NCBI GenBank assembly: GCA_020636225.1
Contig: JACJYI010000004.1
Span: 620,001-684,000, forward strand
DNA length: 64,000 bases
Direction: 5' to 3'
Source: Lewinellaceae bacterium
GTDB lineage: Bacteria > Bacteroidota > Bacteroidia > Chitinophagales > Saprospiraceae
Each line of letters begins with the position of its first letter. Position 1 is the stretch's first letter. Of this stretch, positions 18,356 through 27,555 are shown one piece after another. The notes under the pieces are model-generated. The model was not told where the DNA came from. It saw only the letters and a list, made by a program, of their open reading frames with translations, and did no database searches. The translations under genes and the position numbers were made by a program.

Positions 18356-18481
18356 CAACAGTCGTTTGGCTCAATGGCGGGTGAAGTGGTTAACTTAATA
18401 TACTACCTCGCATCAACTTTTGTGGTGTATTGACAGTTTAATGCTCCGAAATTCGCCACTGCGCTAAGCGCCAAATCGTTG
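18356..18481. repeat. attC-like palindromic repeat, copy B
   Basis: The outer arms caac-n5-tttggc and gccaaa-tc-gttg pair across 126 bp. The interior words gcgggtgaagtggt, aacttttgtggtg, gacag, taatgctccgaaat and cgccactgc match copy A (11076-11183) in order. The right end cgttgaatt contains GTTGAAT, which fits the integron GTTRRRY core. The left end gcctacaac is a one-base-shifted approximation of RYYYAAC. It sits right after gajB and before the MazG-like gene. No other feature is seen in 18332-18531. Confidence 0.62.
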
Positions 18482-18531
18482 AATTGGAATTCATTCGTTG
18501 AAAAAATTATCTTTTACAGAAGATCAGTTAG

Positions 18532-18867
18532 ATGCTATTAAAAGATGTAATAAAAGAATTAATCTCCTTCCGCGACTCTCGCGACTGGGCCCAATTCCAT
18601 GATTCCAAGAATCTGGCCACAGCGATCAGCATCGAGGCAGCGGAATTGAATGAGCTGTTCCTGTGGAAGGATGTCAAGGAGTCTGAAGAGGTGGATCGGG
18701 AGAGGCTTAAGGAGGAACTGGCGGATGTCCTGGCGTTTGCTTTCCTGTTGGCCGAAAAGCATGGGCTTGATCCGTTAGAGATTGTCCTGGAGAAGATCAA
18801 GAAGAACGAAGAGAAGTACCCGGTAGACAAGGCCAAGGGAAAGGCCACCAAATACACCGAGCTATGA
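18532..18867 (+). CDS. MazG-like nucleotide pyrophosphohydrolase
   Basis: 111 residues forming a single all-alpha NTP-PPase domain. The metal-binding ExxE...ExxD pattern is seen in SIEAAELNELF and EELADVLAF. The DSRDWAQFHDSKNLA opening is typical of the small MazG/RS21-C6 type that hydrolyses (d)NTPs to monophosphates. Its stop overlaps the next start as ATGA, so it is co-translated with the DUF2075 gene. Composition is GC-rich, like the host. A nucleotide-pool enzyme beside a nuclease-helicase in a defence island suggests nucleotide depletion or damage-cleansing, but that is inference. Confidence 0.92.
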   Translation: MLLKDVIKELISFRDSRDWAQFHDSKNLATAISIEAAELNELFLWKDVKESEEVDRERLKEELADVLAFAFLLAEKHGLDPLEIVLEKIKKNEEKYPVDKAKGKATKYTEL

Positions 18868-20729
18868 TCGTCTATCGGTCCACCAAGTCAGGATTTCGGG
18901 AGGACCTGGATACAGGGAATATCGATGGCATCATTCAGGAGGCATTTCAGCGGAAACTGCACCGGTCGACGTCTGCAAAGGAACTGGAATCATGGTGGAA
19001 CTCCCTGCACTTCATGTGGGATGTGATCTCCGATACAGGGATACCTGAAAACTCCGGCATAGCTATAGAATGCCAGATCCCCCAGACCTCCAAGCGGATC
19101 GACTTTATCATATCGGGATCGGATAGTACAGATCGCACGCATGTAGTAATCGTCGAACTCAAGCAATGGACAACAGCGGAACGAACGGAGAAGGATGGGA
19201 TTGTCCGGACCGCTCTGGGTAGAGGGCTGCATGAAACGGCCCACCCGTCCTACCAGGCATGGTCCTATGCCGCCATGCTGGAGGATTTCAGTGAAACGGT
19301 CTACGAAGAGAACATCACCCTGAAGCCCTGTGCCTATCTCCACAACTACAGGGAGGATGAGGTGATCCGCCATTCATTCTATCAGACCTACCTGGACAAG
19401 GCGCCTGTCTTCCTGAAGCAGGACAAGCAGAAGCTCAGAGCCTTTATCAAGACTTTTATCCATTCTGGTGATGAGGGGCAGACTATGTATCGCATCGACC
19501 AGGGCAGGATCCGGCCGTCGAAACAACTGACGGAAGCCCTGGTCTCCATGATCCGGGGCAACCAGAACTTCATACTGATCGATGACCAGAAGCTGGTGTA
19601 TGAAACAGCCCTCCGACTGTGTGAGGTGGCCCGGGAGGGAACCAAGCAGGTGATGATCGTGGAGGGAGGTCCTGGTACCGGAAAGTCCGTGGTGGCCATC
19701 AACCTGCTGGTCGAGATCACCCGGCGGGGCATGCTCACCCAGTATGTCACCAAGAATGCCGCTCCAAGGGCGGTGTATCAGAGCAAATTGACAGGTACGC
19801 TGTCGAAGACCCGCTTTGCTGCCCTCTTTCAGGGTTCGGGTCGGTATGTGGACGCGGAGAAGGATGTGTTCGATGCCCTGGTGGTGGATGAAGCGCACCG
19901 ACTCAATGAAAAGTCAGGCATGTACCAGAACATGGGAGAGAACCAGATCAAGGAGATCATCCATGCAGCGGCCTGTAGCGTCTTCTTCATCGATGAGGAC
20001 CAGCGGGTGACCCTGAAGGATATCGGCAGCAAGGAGGAGATCAGGCGATGGGCCCGCCAGCAGGGAGCCATCATCCATGAATACGACCTGCCCTCTCAGT
20101 TTCGCTGCAATGGCTCGGATGGCTACCTGGCCTTCCTGGACAATGCCCTGCAGATCAGGGAAACGGCCAATGTCAATCTGGCCGAACTGGACTACGACTT
20201 CCGGGTCGTGGACACACCGAATGAATTGGATCGCCTGATCCGGGAAAAGAATGCTGTGGATAACCGCTCCCGTCTGGTAGCCGGATATTGCTGGGACTGG
20301 AACAGCAAGAAGAACGCCAGGGCCATGGACATCATCATGGAAGAGCACGACTACCAGCGCCAGTGGAACCTGTCTGTTGATGGGTCACTCTGGATCCTGG
20401 CGCCGGATTCCATCGACCAGATCGGCTGCATCCATACCTGTCAGGGCCTGGAGCTCAACTATGTGGGGGTGATCATCGGGGATGATCTGATCGTCCGCGA
20501 TGGCGTAGTGCTGGTGGATCCGTCCAAACGGTCACGCATGGATGCCTCCATCAAGGGCTACAAGAAACTTCTCAATGAAGACCCGGAAAGCGCCAGGCTT
20601 CGCATCAAGGCGCTGATCAAGAATACATACCGTACCTTGATGACTCGGGGCATGAAGGGGTGCTATGTGTACTGTACGGATCGGGAGACGAGGGAGTATT
20701 TGAGTAGTTTATTAGTTCTACCTATTTAG
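18864..20729 (+). CDS. DUF2075 (Schlafen-like) helicase with N-terminal PD-(D/E)XK-like domain
   Basis: 621 residues. Residues ~65-105 contain an ordered D80 (RIDFII) and E98-x-K100 (VIVELKQW), the hallmark of a PD-(D/E)XK nuclease core. A P-loop NTPase follows with Walker A EGGPGTGKSV (~268), Walker B ALVVDEAHRLN, a sensor segment VFFIDEDQRVT, SQFRCNGSD, and a late motif CIHTCQGLELNYVGVI, matching the DUF2075 ATPase/helicase family. It is translationally coupled to the MazG-like gene. The pair looks like a nuclease-helicase plus nucleotide hydrolase unit. Such DUF2075 proteins occur in many genomes without proven function. A defence role is inferred from location only. Confidence 0.88.
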   Translation: MIVYRSTKSGFREDLDTGNIDGIIQEAFQRKLHRSTSAKELESWWNSLHFMWDVISDTGIPENSGIAIECQIPQTSKRIDFIISGSDSTDRTHVVIVELKQWTTAERTEKDGIVRTALGRGLHETAHPSYQAWSYAAMLEDFSETVYEENITLKPCAYLHNYREDEVIRHSFYQTYLDKAPVFLKQDKQKLRAFIKTFIHSGDEGQTMYRIDQGRIRPSKQLTEALVSMIRGNQNFILIDDQKLVYETALRLCEVAREGTKQVMIVEGGPGTGKSVVAINLLVEITRRGMLTQYVTKNAAPRAVYQSKLTGTLSKTRFAALFQGSGRYVDAEKDVFDALVVDEAHRLNEKSGMYQNMGENQIKEIIHAAACSVFFIDEDQRVTLKDIGSKEEIRRWARQQGAIIHEYDLPSQFRCNGSDGYLAFLDNALQIRETANVNLAELDYDFRVVDTPNELDRLIREKNAVDNRSRLVAGYCWDWNSKKNARAMDIIMEEHDYQRQWNLSVDGSLWILAPDSIDQIGCIHTCQGLELNYVGVIIGDDLIVRDGVVLVDPSKRSRMDASIKGYKKLLNEDPESARLRIKALIKNTYRTLMTRGMKGCYVYCTDRETREYLSSLLVLPI

Positions 20730-20768
20730 ATCCTTACGTTTCACTAATTTACAATTAATTAAAACCAA

Positions 20769-22988
20769 ATGAATAGTATAACAAAAGAACAATTGGACAA
20801 AGACACAGATTGGAATATAGACTTAGGTCACCAAGAACAAAAAGAATTTCTGGCAGCATGGCCAGTTGGTAGAATTAAAAATATTACACTTGAAGAATAT
20901 ACCAACCTCGACAAAGATACTTCACTTGTCTATTGGCTTGAAAAAAGAACTGAGCATACGGGAAGTATTTGGGGCGGAAGTGCTTTTAAGTTTGGAATAT
21001 ATAGACGTAGAAATACTGAGGAGCTTGTTGAAAAGGAAATATATAGGACAGATGGTATTTATGCTTGGTATTCAAAATATGGAGAAACAAAGGAAGAGGC
21101 TTTTGGAAAAATTAAGGCATTTGTCATTAAAATAGTTGATGCATCTATTAATGAGATGTTTGACGAAATAGATGATATTGACTGGGGTGACAGTTTAAAA
21201 TGGAAATTGGCGTTTCTCTATAACCCGATGAAACTAGTGCCAATTTTTAAAAAAGAAGTACTACAGAGGGCATCAGAATCAGCAGGCTTAAAAAACACTA
21301 ATAAAAGACCTGTATCAGAACTCCAGAAATATTTAATTAATCAAAAAAATTCAGAGGTTTCTACTTTGGAATTTGCACAAATAATTTGGAGTCAGTTTAA
21401 CTTAGACAACTTTTATTATGTAGTTGATAAATTCTTAGAGCAGGCCCAGACTGACAACTTGAAACAGAAGGGATTCCCAAGTTCTTATAAAGGATATAAG
21501 GTTCGTGTGAGTTTTGGAGCTGGAAATGTGGCTCGAATACCATGGATTGCTTTTCTAGATGAGTTTAACAGTGTCCAGGATGGGATTTACCCTGTCTATT
21601 TATATTATAAGTCTATTCAAAGACTTTTCTTAGCATATGGTATTAGTGAAACTAAAGTTCCTGAAAGAGATTGGAATATTGAAAATCCAATAACTATTGG
21701 CCAATATTTTTCTGAAAATTCTTTGGGCAAGCCTGAAAGATATGGAAGTTCATATGTTTTCAAAGTTTATGATGTCAATGACAAGCTTGAATCAATAGAA
21801 ATGGACCATGATTTGAATAGTTTATTATCCATATATAAGGATTCAATGGAGGAAGACAGTCATCAACCCCAGAGAAGTATGAACTTTTCACCATCAGTAT
21901 TTATTGACCAACTAGTTAATTCGGGTCTTTATTATGATAGATCTTTGGTTATAAGATTTTTATCTTCGTTATTAACAAAACCTTTTGTGATTCTAACGGG
22001 GCTATCTGGCTCGGGTAAAACGAAACTAGCACTGTCGTTTGTTCAATGGATTTGTAAGGATAAAGACCAATACCGTATAATACCTGTGGGTGCCGATTGG
22101 ACTAACCGTGAGCCTCTTTTAGGTTTTCCAAATGCGATTAAGCCAGAAGAATATGTAAAGCCAGATACCGGTGTCCTCGACTTAATGATGAAGGCGGCAA
22201 GTAACGCAGACTTACCACACTTTTTGATTCTTGATGAAATGAATCTAAGTCATGTAGAGAGGTATTTTGCCGACTTTTTAAGTGTTATGGAAACGAAAGA
22301 AGAGATTCTGTTGCATTCAGACGGTAGAGTTGAAAATGGAGTTCCTGCTAAATTGAAGTTTCCTTCCAATTTGTTTATCATTGGTACGGTTAACATTGAT
22401 GAAACTACCAATATGTTTAGCCCAAAGGTTTTGGACAGAGCCAATACCATCGAGTTCCGAGTTACAAAGGAAGAAATGAGAAATTTCTTGGATAATATGA
22501 GAGACATCAATATGGATGCCTTAGTCGGTAGAGGGGCTGGCATGGCTAAAAACTTTCAAGAAATGGCTGTTGGTAATAAATTGGCCAGTAAAGATATTGG
22601 TTCCATAAATGATGCACTGGTTCAATTCTTTAGTGAACTAAAAAAATCGGGAGCTGAATTTGGATACCGAAGTGCAACAGAAATTATGCGTTTGATACAT
22701 CAGCTAACTGTTTTAGATAGTGAGTTAACCACCAATCAAAAAATTGATATTGCCATAATGCAGAAGTTGTTGCCTAAACTTCATGGGTCACGAAGAAAAT
22801 TAAGTACTGTGCTTGAAACTCTCGGTTCCTTTTGCATATCCAGTGACATCAAGATCAATGAAGTTTTTGAAAAAGCTGATTTTGATTTCAATTCTGAAGA
22901 TGTTCTTTATCCACTATCATTAGAGAAAATAGCGCGAATGTATCGAGGGGCAATAGATAATGGATTTACAAGTTTTGCTGAAGCATAA
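20769..22988 (+). CDS. mcrB: McrB-like AAA+ NTPase
   Basis: 739 residues. The N-terminal ~390 residues have no obvious DNA-binding motif but may be the target-recognition part, with a winged or DUF-like region near residues 230-340. The AAA+ domain carries Walker A GLSGSGKTKLA (~411), Walker B ILDEMNLSHVE (~486), and sensor-1/arginine region GTVNIDETT followed by SPKVLDRAN, a McrB-type motor. In McrBC the motor translocates DNA and drives the McrC nuclease to cut modified DNA. The stop overlaps the next start by one base (TAATG). The gene is strongly AT-rich, consistent with transfer. Modified-base specificity cannot be read from the sequence. Confidence 0.88.
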   Translation: MNSITKEQLDKDTDWNIDLGHQEQKEFLAAWPVGRIKNITLEEYTNLDKDTSLVYWLEKRTEHTGSIWGGSAFKFGIYRRRNTEELVEKEIYRTDGIYAWYSKYGETKEEAFGKIKAFVIKIVDASINEMFDEIDDIDWGDSLKWKLAFLYNPMKLVPIFKKEVLQRASESAGLKNTNKRPVSELQKYLINQKNSEVSTLEFAQIIWSQFNLDNFYYVVDKFLEQAQTDNLKQKGFPSSYKGYKVRVSFGAGNVARIPWIAFLDEFNSVQDGIYPVYLYYKSIQRLFLAYGISETKVPERDWNIENPITIGQYFSENSLGKPERYGSSYVFKVYDVNDKLESIEMDHDLNSLLSIYKDSMEEDSHQPQRSMNFSPSVFIDQLVNSGLYYDRSLVIRFLSSLLTKPFVILTGLSGSGKTKLALSFVQWICKDKDQYRIIPVGADWTNREPLLGFPNAIKPEEYVKPDTGVLDLMMKAASNADLPHFLILDEMNLSHVERYFADFLSVMETKEEILLHSDGRVENGVPAKLKFPSNLFIIGTVNIDETTNMFSPKVLDRANTIEFRVTKEEMRNFLDNMRDINMDALVGRGAGMAKNFQEMAVGNKLASKDIGSINDALVQFFSELKKSGAEFGYRSATEIMRLIHQLTVLDSELTTNQKIDIAIMQKLLPKLHGSRRKLSTVLETLGSFCISSDIKINEVFEKADFDFNSEDVLYPLSLEKIARMYRGAIDNGFTSFAEA

Positions 22989-25285
22989 TGGTAATGAAGG
23001 CGCTTGCATTCCTGATAATTGATCTTGATGAGGTTAAGGATGGCTTACAGCTCTTTATTGATGCGCGCACACCAAACTCTTTATTTGATGGTGAAGAAAG
23101 TGTAAGTGAGTTTAATGAGTCAAGGTATCAGTTAGTCGAAGGATGTTATTATGATTATCAAACAAGTGATCCACGATATATTCTTGGAGACATTGGAGAA
23201 AATATAATACAACGACATAGTCGCACAAGTAATGTTGGCACTATTGTACCCAATATATTTGTTGGTTCCCTTTCAATACCAATTATAGATAGGGAATCAA
23301 GCGAGGAGTGTTATAGGTTTAAGCTTGAAGTTCAATCAGTAAAAGCGGGTTACCGGGATGATTACCGGGACATGCTTGAACTGATTACTGAGAAATGCAC
23401 AGATTTGTTGATGCAGGTAAGTTCTCCTGTTTCACAGTATTTCGAAATTGATTATACAAAGGACAGCCAGACTCTTTATCAGAGATTTGCGTTTATCAAA
23501 TCAATGATTGGTAGTATTGAATTTTCCGAAGCCGTTCACCAGATTGTTACAAAGCCTGTTACTAAATGGATTGAAACTGTAGAAGAATTGGATGTCAGGA
23601 ATTCTAGGAGTCTTTCTAATGGCAACATTAAGCAAATTTTGAAAAGTGGTAAGCGAATAGGATTGCCTGAGTCACATTATTTAAGAGGTTTCGGCATTAA
23701 TACACTTCCTGAACGTATAAGTATTAACAGAAAATCTGATTCCGTTGATACTCCTGAGAACCGTTTTATCAAACATGCTTTGGAAGTGTTCCTTCAGTTT
23801 TGTTCTGATATCAATAGTAAAGCTAAAGAATTCGGGCATTTAAGCATGGTGGCGGAGTCAGAGTTATTGATTCGGCAGTTAGAAAATCATTTGCACCACA
23901 CTGTTTTCAATGATATATCGCGCCCAGAAACTTTGAGGCTGAATAGTCCTGTATTGCAACGTAAAGAGGGATACAGGGAAGTGCTTCGGATTTGGTTGAT
24001 GTTTGATTTGGCTGCCAAACTTATCTGGACAGGGGGAGATGATATATATAGTGGTGGGAAAAAGGATGTTGCAACGCTCTATGAGTATTGGCTTTTTTTT
24101 AAATTGCTTGACTTGCTACAGTCTATTTTTGATATTGATCGAGACGATATATCAAATTTGATTGAGAAGACGCAAGATGGATTAAGCATTCAGGTCAAAC
24201 AAGGCAAATTTACAGCTCTAAAAGGGACATATAATAGCGAAACCCGCAAGCTGAATGTTCGATTTAATTATAACCGTTCTTTTACTGGAAGGAAGAGTTA
24301 TCCTGATCCAGGTAGCTGGACAACGACATTGAGACCAGACTATACTCTTTCAATTTGGCCGTTTGGAATATCAGAACTTGAGGCTGAAACCCAGGAACTG
24401 ATTGTACATGTCCATTTTGATGCTAAATACAAAATTGCCAACTTTACTGATATTCTGAGGCAAGAATCTGATAATGAACTGGATAAGGATAAGTTGGATA
24501 ACCGAAAAGGTATTTATAAGAATGCAGACCTTTTGAAGATGCATGCATATAAAGATGCCATTAGAAGAACAGGGGGTGCGTATATACTTTATCCTGGTGA
24601 CAAATCAATCAATCAGAGAGGGTTCCATGAAATAATTCCTGGACTTGGCGCCTTTCCGGTTCGACCATCTAAAACTGATAGTGGAATTAGTGAATTGAAA
24701 TCATTCATATTTGAAGTAGTAAATCATTTCATAAATCGAACTTCGCAGCGAGAGAGGATCGGATATCAAACATTTGAAGTTTATCGGCATCCTCCCGAAT
24801 CAGATAGTGAAGTCAGGGAATTGTTGCCTGAGCCATATAATGAGAATAGAGACTTAATTCCTGATGTATCTTTTGTATTGGTAGGTTATTATAAGTCTGT
24901 GGAACATTTGGATTGGATTGCGCGAAGCGGGCTTTACAATTTGAGGGTGGGATCTGGCACTGGTAGTCTTATTCTTGATAGCGAGGTAGTAAATTCAAGA
25001 TATTTATTACTACATACTAAAGGTGATATAGATTCAGCCATCTTATGGAAGATAGTGAGCAGAGGTCCTAAGGTATTTACCAAGGGTGACTTAATCAAAC
25101 TTGGGTATCCAATGCCATCGCAAGATTTTTATCTCGTTATAGAATTGGAGCCAGTAAGCGCGCCCGAATTTAGGAATGTAAGATGGGATTTTAGGAGACT
25201 TAAGAATTATTCTGGCAAAAGGGAATCAGCGTTGCCGTTTACTGCCAGTTTATCAGAATTGATGAAGAACAAGGTTACTATCTGA
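22988..25285 (+). CDS. McrC-like nuclease, DUF2357 type
   Basis: 765 residues, longer than classical McrC (~350). Residues ~1-350 fit the DUF2357 region found at the front of this McrC branch, with conserved stretches such as NRFIKHALEVFLQF and YEYWLFFKLL. The nuclease core carries HFDAKYK (~478), the D-x-K part of PD-(D/E)XK, followed by a MHAYKDAIR helix with GGAYILYPG, as in McrC family enzymes. A C-terminal ~200-residue extension (from ~600) has no motif I can name and may be a PUA/EVE-like or sensor domain. Together with the upstream motor it makes a type IV, modification-dependent restriction system, or a related DUF2357 two-gene system. Confidence 0.85.
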   Translation: MVMKALAFLIIDLDEVKDGLQLFIDARTPNSLFDGEESVSEFNESRYQLVEGCYYDYQTSDPRYILGDIGENIIQRHSRTSNVGTIVPNIFVGSLSIPIIDRESSEECYRFKLEVQSVKAGYRDDYRDMLELITEKCTDLLMQVSSPVSQYFEIDYTKDSQTLYQRFAFIKSMIGSIEFSEAVHQIVTKPVTKWIETVEELDVRNSRSLSNGNIKQILKSGKRIGLPESHYLRGFGINTLPERISINRKSDSVDTPENRFIKHALEVFLQFCSDINSKAKEFGHLSMVAESELLIRQLENHLHHTVFNDISRPETLRLNSPVLQRKEGYREVLRIWLMFDLAAKLIWTGGDDIYSGGKKDVATLYEYWLFFKLLDLLQSIFDIDRDDISNLIEKTQDGLSIQVKQGKFTALKGTYNSETRKLNVRFNYNRSFTGRKSYPDPGSWTTTLRPDYTLSIWPFGISELEAETQELIVHVHFDAKYKIANFTDILRQESDNELDKDKLDNRKGIYKNADLLKMHAYKDAIRRTGGAYILYPGDKSINQRGFHEIIPGLGAFPVRPSKTDSGISELKSFIFEVVNHFINRTSQRERIGYQTFEVYRHPPESDSEVRELLPEPYNENRDLIPDVSFVLVGYYKSVEHLDWIARSGLYNLRVGSGTGSLILDSEVVNSRYLLLHTKGDIDSAILWKIVSRGPKVFTKGDLIKLGYPMPSQDFYLVIELEPVSAPEFRNVRWDFRRLKNYSGKRESALPFTASLSELMKNKVTI

Positions 25286-25416
25286 TTGTAGATCTTCTGG
25301 AATTGATTGGTTAGGAATACTTTTTGCTACCATCTGCATTTCCCCTCCAAACCCCCTATTTTTGCCCCCGGATTCCCCCGCTTCGGGCGGGAGAGGGTCC
25401 CCAAAAGCACCAATCG

Positions 25417-27183
25417 ATGTACAGAACACACGACTGTGGCGCCCTGCGCCTGACCGACCTCAACAGCACCGTCACCCTCAGCGGATGGGTGCAGATCAGC
25501 CGCGACCTGGGTGGCCTCACCTTCGTCGACCTGCGCGATCGCTATGGCATCACCCAGCTGGTGTTCAACATGGACACCGACGCCGCCCTCTGTGAGCATG
25601 CCCGCAAGCTGGGGCGCGAGTTCGTCATCCAGGTGACCGGCACCGTGCAGGAGCGGAGCAACAAGAACCCCAACCGCCCCACCGGCGACATCGAGATCGA
25701 GGTGGCTACCCTGAAGGTGCTGAACAGCTCCAAGACCCCGCCCTTTACCATCGAGACGGATACCGACGGGGGCGACGACCTTCGCCTCAAGTACCGCTAC
25801 CTGGACATCCGCCGGGAGCCCCTGCAGCGCAACCTCCGCTTCCGGTCCAAGGTCACCATCGAGACCCGCAAATACCTCGACCAGCAGGAGTTCGTGGAGA
25901 TCGAGACGCCCTGCCTCATCAAGAGCACCCCGGAAGGGGCGCGCGACTTCGTAGTGCCCAGCCGCATGAACCCGGGTGAGTTCTACGCCCTGCCCCAGTC
26001 GCCCCAGACCTTCAAGCAGATCCTCATGGTGGCCGGCATGGACCGCTACTTCCAGATCGTCAAGTGCTTCCGCGACGAGGACCTGCGGGCCGACCGCCAG
26101 CCGGAGTTCTCCCAGATCGACTGCGAGATGGCCTTCGTGACCCGCGAGGATATCCTCAACACCTTCGAAGGGCTGACCAAACACCTGTATAAGGAGCTCA
26201 ACGGCATCACCCTGCCCGACTTCCCCCGCATGTCCTACGACGATGCCATGCGCCTGTATGGCTCCGACAAGCCGGACCTGCGCTTCGACATGGCCTTCGA
26301 AGAGCTTAACGACCTCGGCCAGGGCCGGGGTTTTGGCATCTTCGACGGGGCCCAGCTCATCGCCGGCATCTGCGCCAAGGGGGTGGCCGACCAGTGGTCC
26401 AACAAGGAGCTCAACGACCTCACCGACTGGGTGAAGCGCCCCCAGATCGGCGCCCAGGGTCTGGTGTATGTGCGGTTCAACACCGACGGCACGATCAAGA
26501 GCACGGTCGGCAAGTTCTTCGACGACGAGGCCCTGCGGGGCTGGGGCGAGCGCTTCGGTGCCGGCCCGGGCGACGTCCTCCTGGTGCTCAGCGGAGAGAC
26601 GGACAAGGTACGCAAGCAGCTCGGGGAACTGCGTCTGGAGGTGGGCCGCCGCCTCGGTCTGATGACCCCCGGCGTGGTCAAGCCCCTCTGGGTGCTCGAC
26701 TTCCCCCTCCTGGAGTGGGATGACGACACCAACCGCTTCTATGCCATGCACCACCCCTTCACCGCCCCCAAGCCGGAGGAGATCGACAAGATGAACAGCA
26801 ACGACCGCGAGGTGCTCAAGGGCCTGCATGCTGATGCCTACGACCTGGTCATCAACGGCGTGGAGATCGGCGGGGGGTCCATCCGGATCCACGACCGGGC
26901 CCTGCAGAGCAAGAACTTCAGTCTCCTGGGCTTTACGCCGGAGGAGGCGGAGGCGCAGTTCGGCTTCCTGCTCGGTGCCTTCGAGTATGGTGCGCCACCC
27001 CACGGGGGGATCGCCTTCGGTCTGGACCGCCTCTGCGCGGTGATGAACGGGCAGAACAATATCCGCGACTACATCGCCTTCCCGAAGAACAACATGGGCC
27101 GGGATATGATGATCGATGCCCCGTCAAGGATCGACCAGGGGCAGCTGGATGAGCTGGGATTAGATGTGCGGGTGAGGGAATAG
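25417..27183 (+). CDS. aspS: Aspartyl-tRNA synthetase
   Basis: I set the start at ATG 25417 (MYRTHDCGALRLTDL), giving 588 residues, the usual bacterial length. The longer upstream frame is non-coding text. It has an N-terminal OB-fold anticodon-binding domain (to ~110), class II core motif 2 FRDEDLRADRQPEFSQID, a bacterial GAD insertion (~310-420), and motif 3 GIAFGLDRL near the end. It charges tRNA-Asp in the cytoplasm. GC-rich host codon use resumes sharply here after the AT-rich McrBC genes, so the island ends between 25286 and 25416. That gap holds only a cccgcttcgggcggg hairpin. Confidence 0.97.
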   Translation: MYRTHDCGALRLTDLNSTVTLSGWVQISRDLGGLTFVDLRDRYGITQLVFNMDTDAALCEHARKLGREFVIQVTGTVQERSNKNPNRPTGDIEIEVATLKVLNSSKTPPFTIETDTDGGDDLRLKYRYLDIRREPLQRNLRFRSKVTIETRKYLDQQEFVEIETPCLIKSTPEGARDFVVPSRMNPGEFYALPQSPQTFKQILMVAGMDRYFQIVKCFRDEDLRADRQPEFSQIDCEMAFVTREDILNTFEGLTKHLYKELNGITLPDFPRMSYDDAMRLYGSDKPDLRFDMAFEELNDLGQGRGFGIFDGAQLIAGICAKGVADQWSNKELNDLTDWVKRPQIGAQGLVYVRFNTDGTIKSTVGKFFDDEALRGWGERFGAGPGDVLLVLSGETDKVRKQLGELRLEVGRRLGLMTPGVVKPLWVLDFPLLEWDDDTNRFYAMHHPFTAPKPEEIDKMNSNDREVLKGLHADAYDLVINGVEIGGGSIRIHDRALQSKNFSLLGFTPEEAEAQFGFLLGAFEYGAPPHGGIAFGLDRLCAVMNGQNNIRDYIAFPKNNMGRDMMIDAPSRIDQGQLDELGLDVRVRE

Positions 27184-27188
27184 TTGCA

Positions 27189-27555
27189 CGCAAAGGCGCA
27201 AGGACGCGGAAAATCAATAAGGCGCAAAGGAATTTTGGAATTAATTACCGCTAAGTCACTTAGAGGCTTATTGTGGTGTGTTTAAAATTCTACTAGAGGG
27301 CTTGGGAGTGTTCTGAAGTGGAGAGAGGCCACTAAGGGATTTTTTACCACAGAGGACACGGAGTCACACAGAGTTTATTTTACCACTAAGAGCTTGGCGG
27401 TCCTCTGAAGTGGAGGTAGACCACTAAGAAATCCAAAGTTTCTCTGCGAGCTCTCACTAGGCTGACAAGTAGTAAAATATCAAGCGTTGAAGCAGTGTAT
27501 CCTGTTCATGGAAGACTTTCCTTTGCGACATAGCGCCTTTGCGTGATTTATCTCT
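27189..27555. repeat. Dispersed ~360-bp repeat, unit 1
   Basis: The unit begins cgcaaaggcgcaagg and includes the words accactaagtcac, ttctgaagtggagagagg, accacagaggacacggag, ctctgcgagctctcac and gcgttgaagcagtgtatcc. It is followed head-to-tail by a second copy, 367 bp further on. Shorter or rearranged copies lie at 32924-33170, 36340-36800 and 37229-38046. Small frames in it on either strand are products of the repeat and not believable genes. Confidence 0.8.

Noticed and set aside
11076..18481. Calling the two palindromes definite integron attC sites
   Set aside because: The R-box ends are degenerate (only one GTTRRRY match) and no integron integrase is present, so the claim is kept as a hypothesis.
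25327..27003. Long minus-strand open frame of 558 codons opposite aspS
   Set aside because: It is a GC-rich antisense shadow of a clear aspartyl-tRNA synthetase; its protein is low-complexity (Gly/Ala/Val/His-rich) without motifs.
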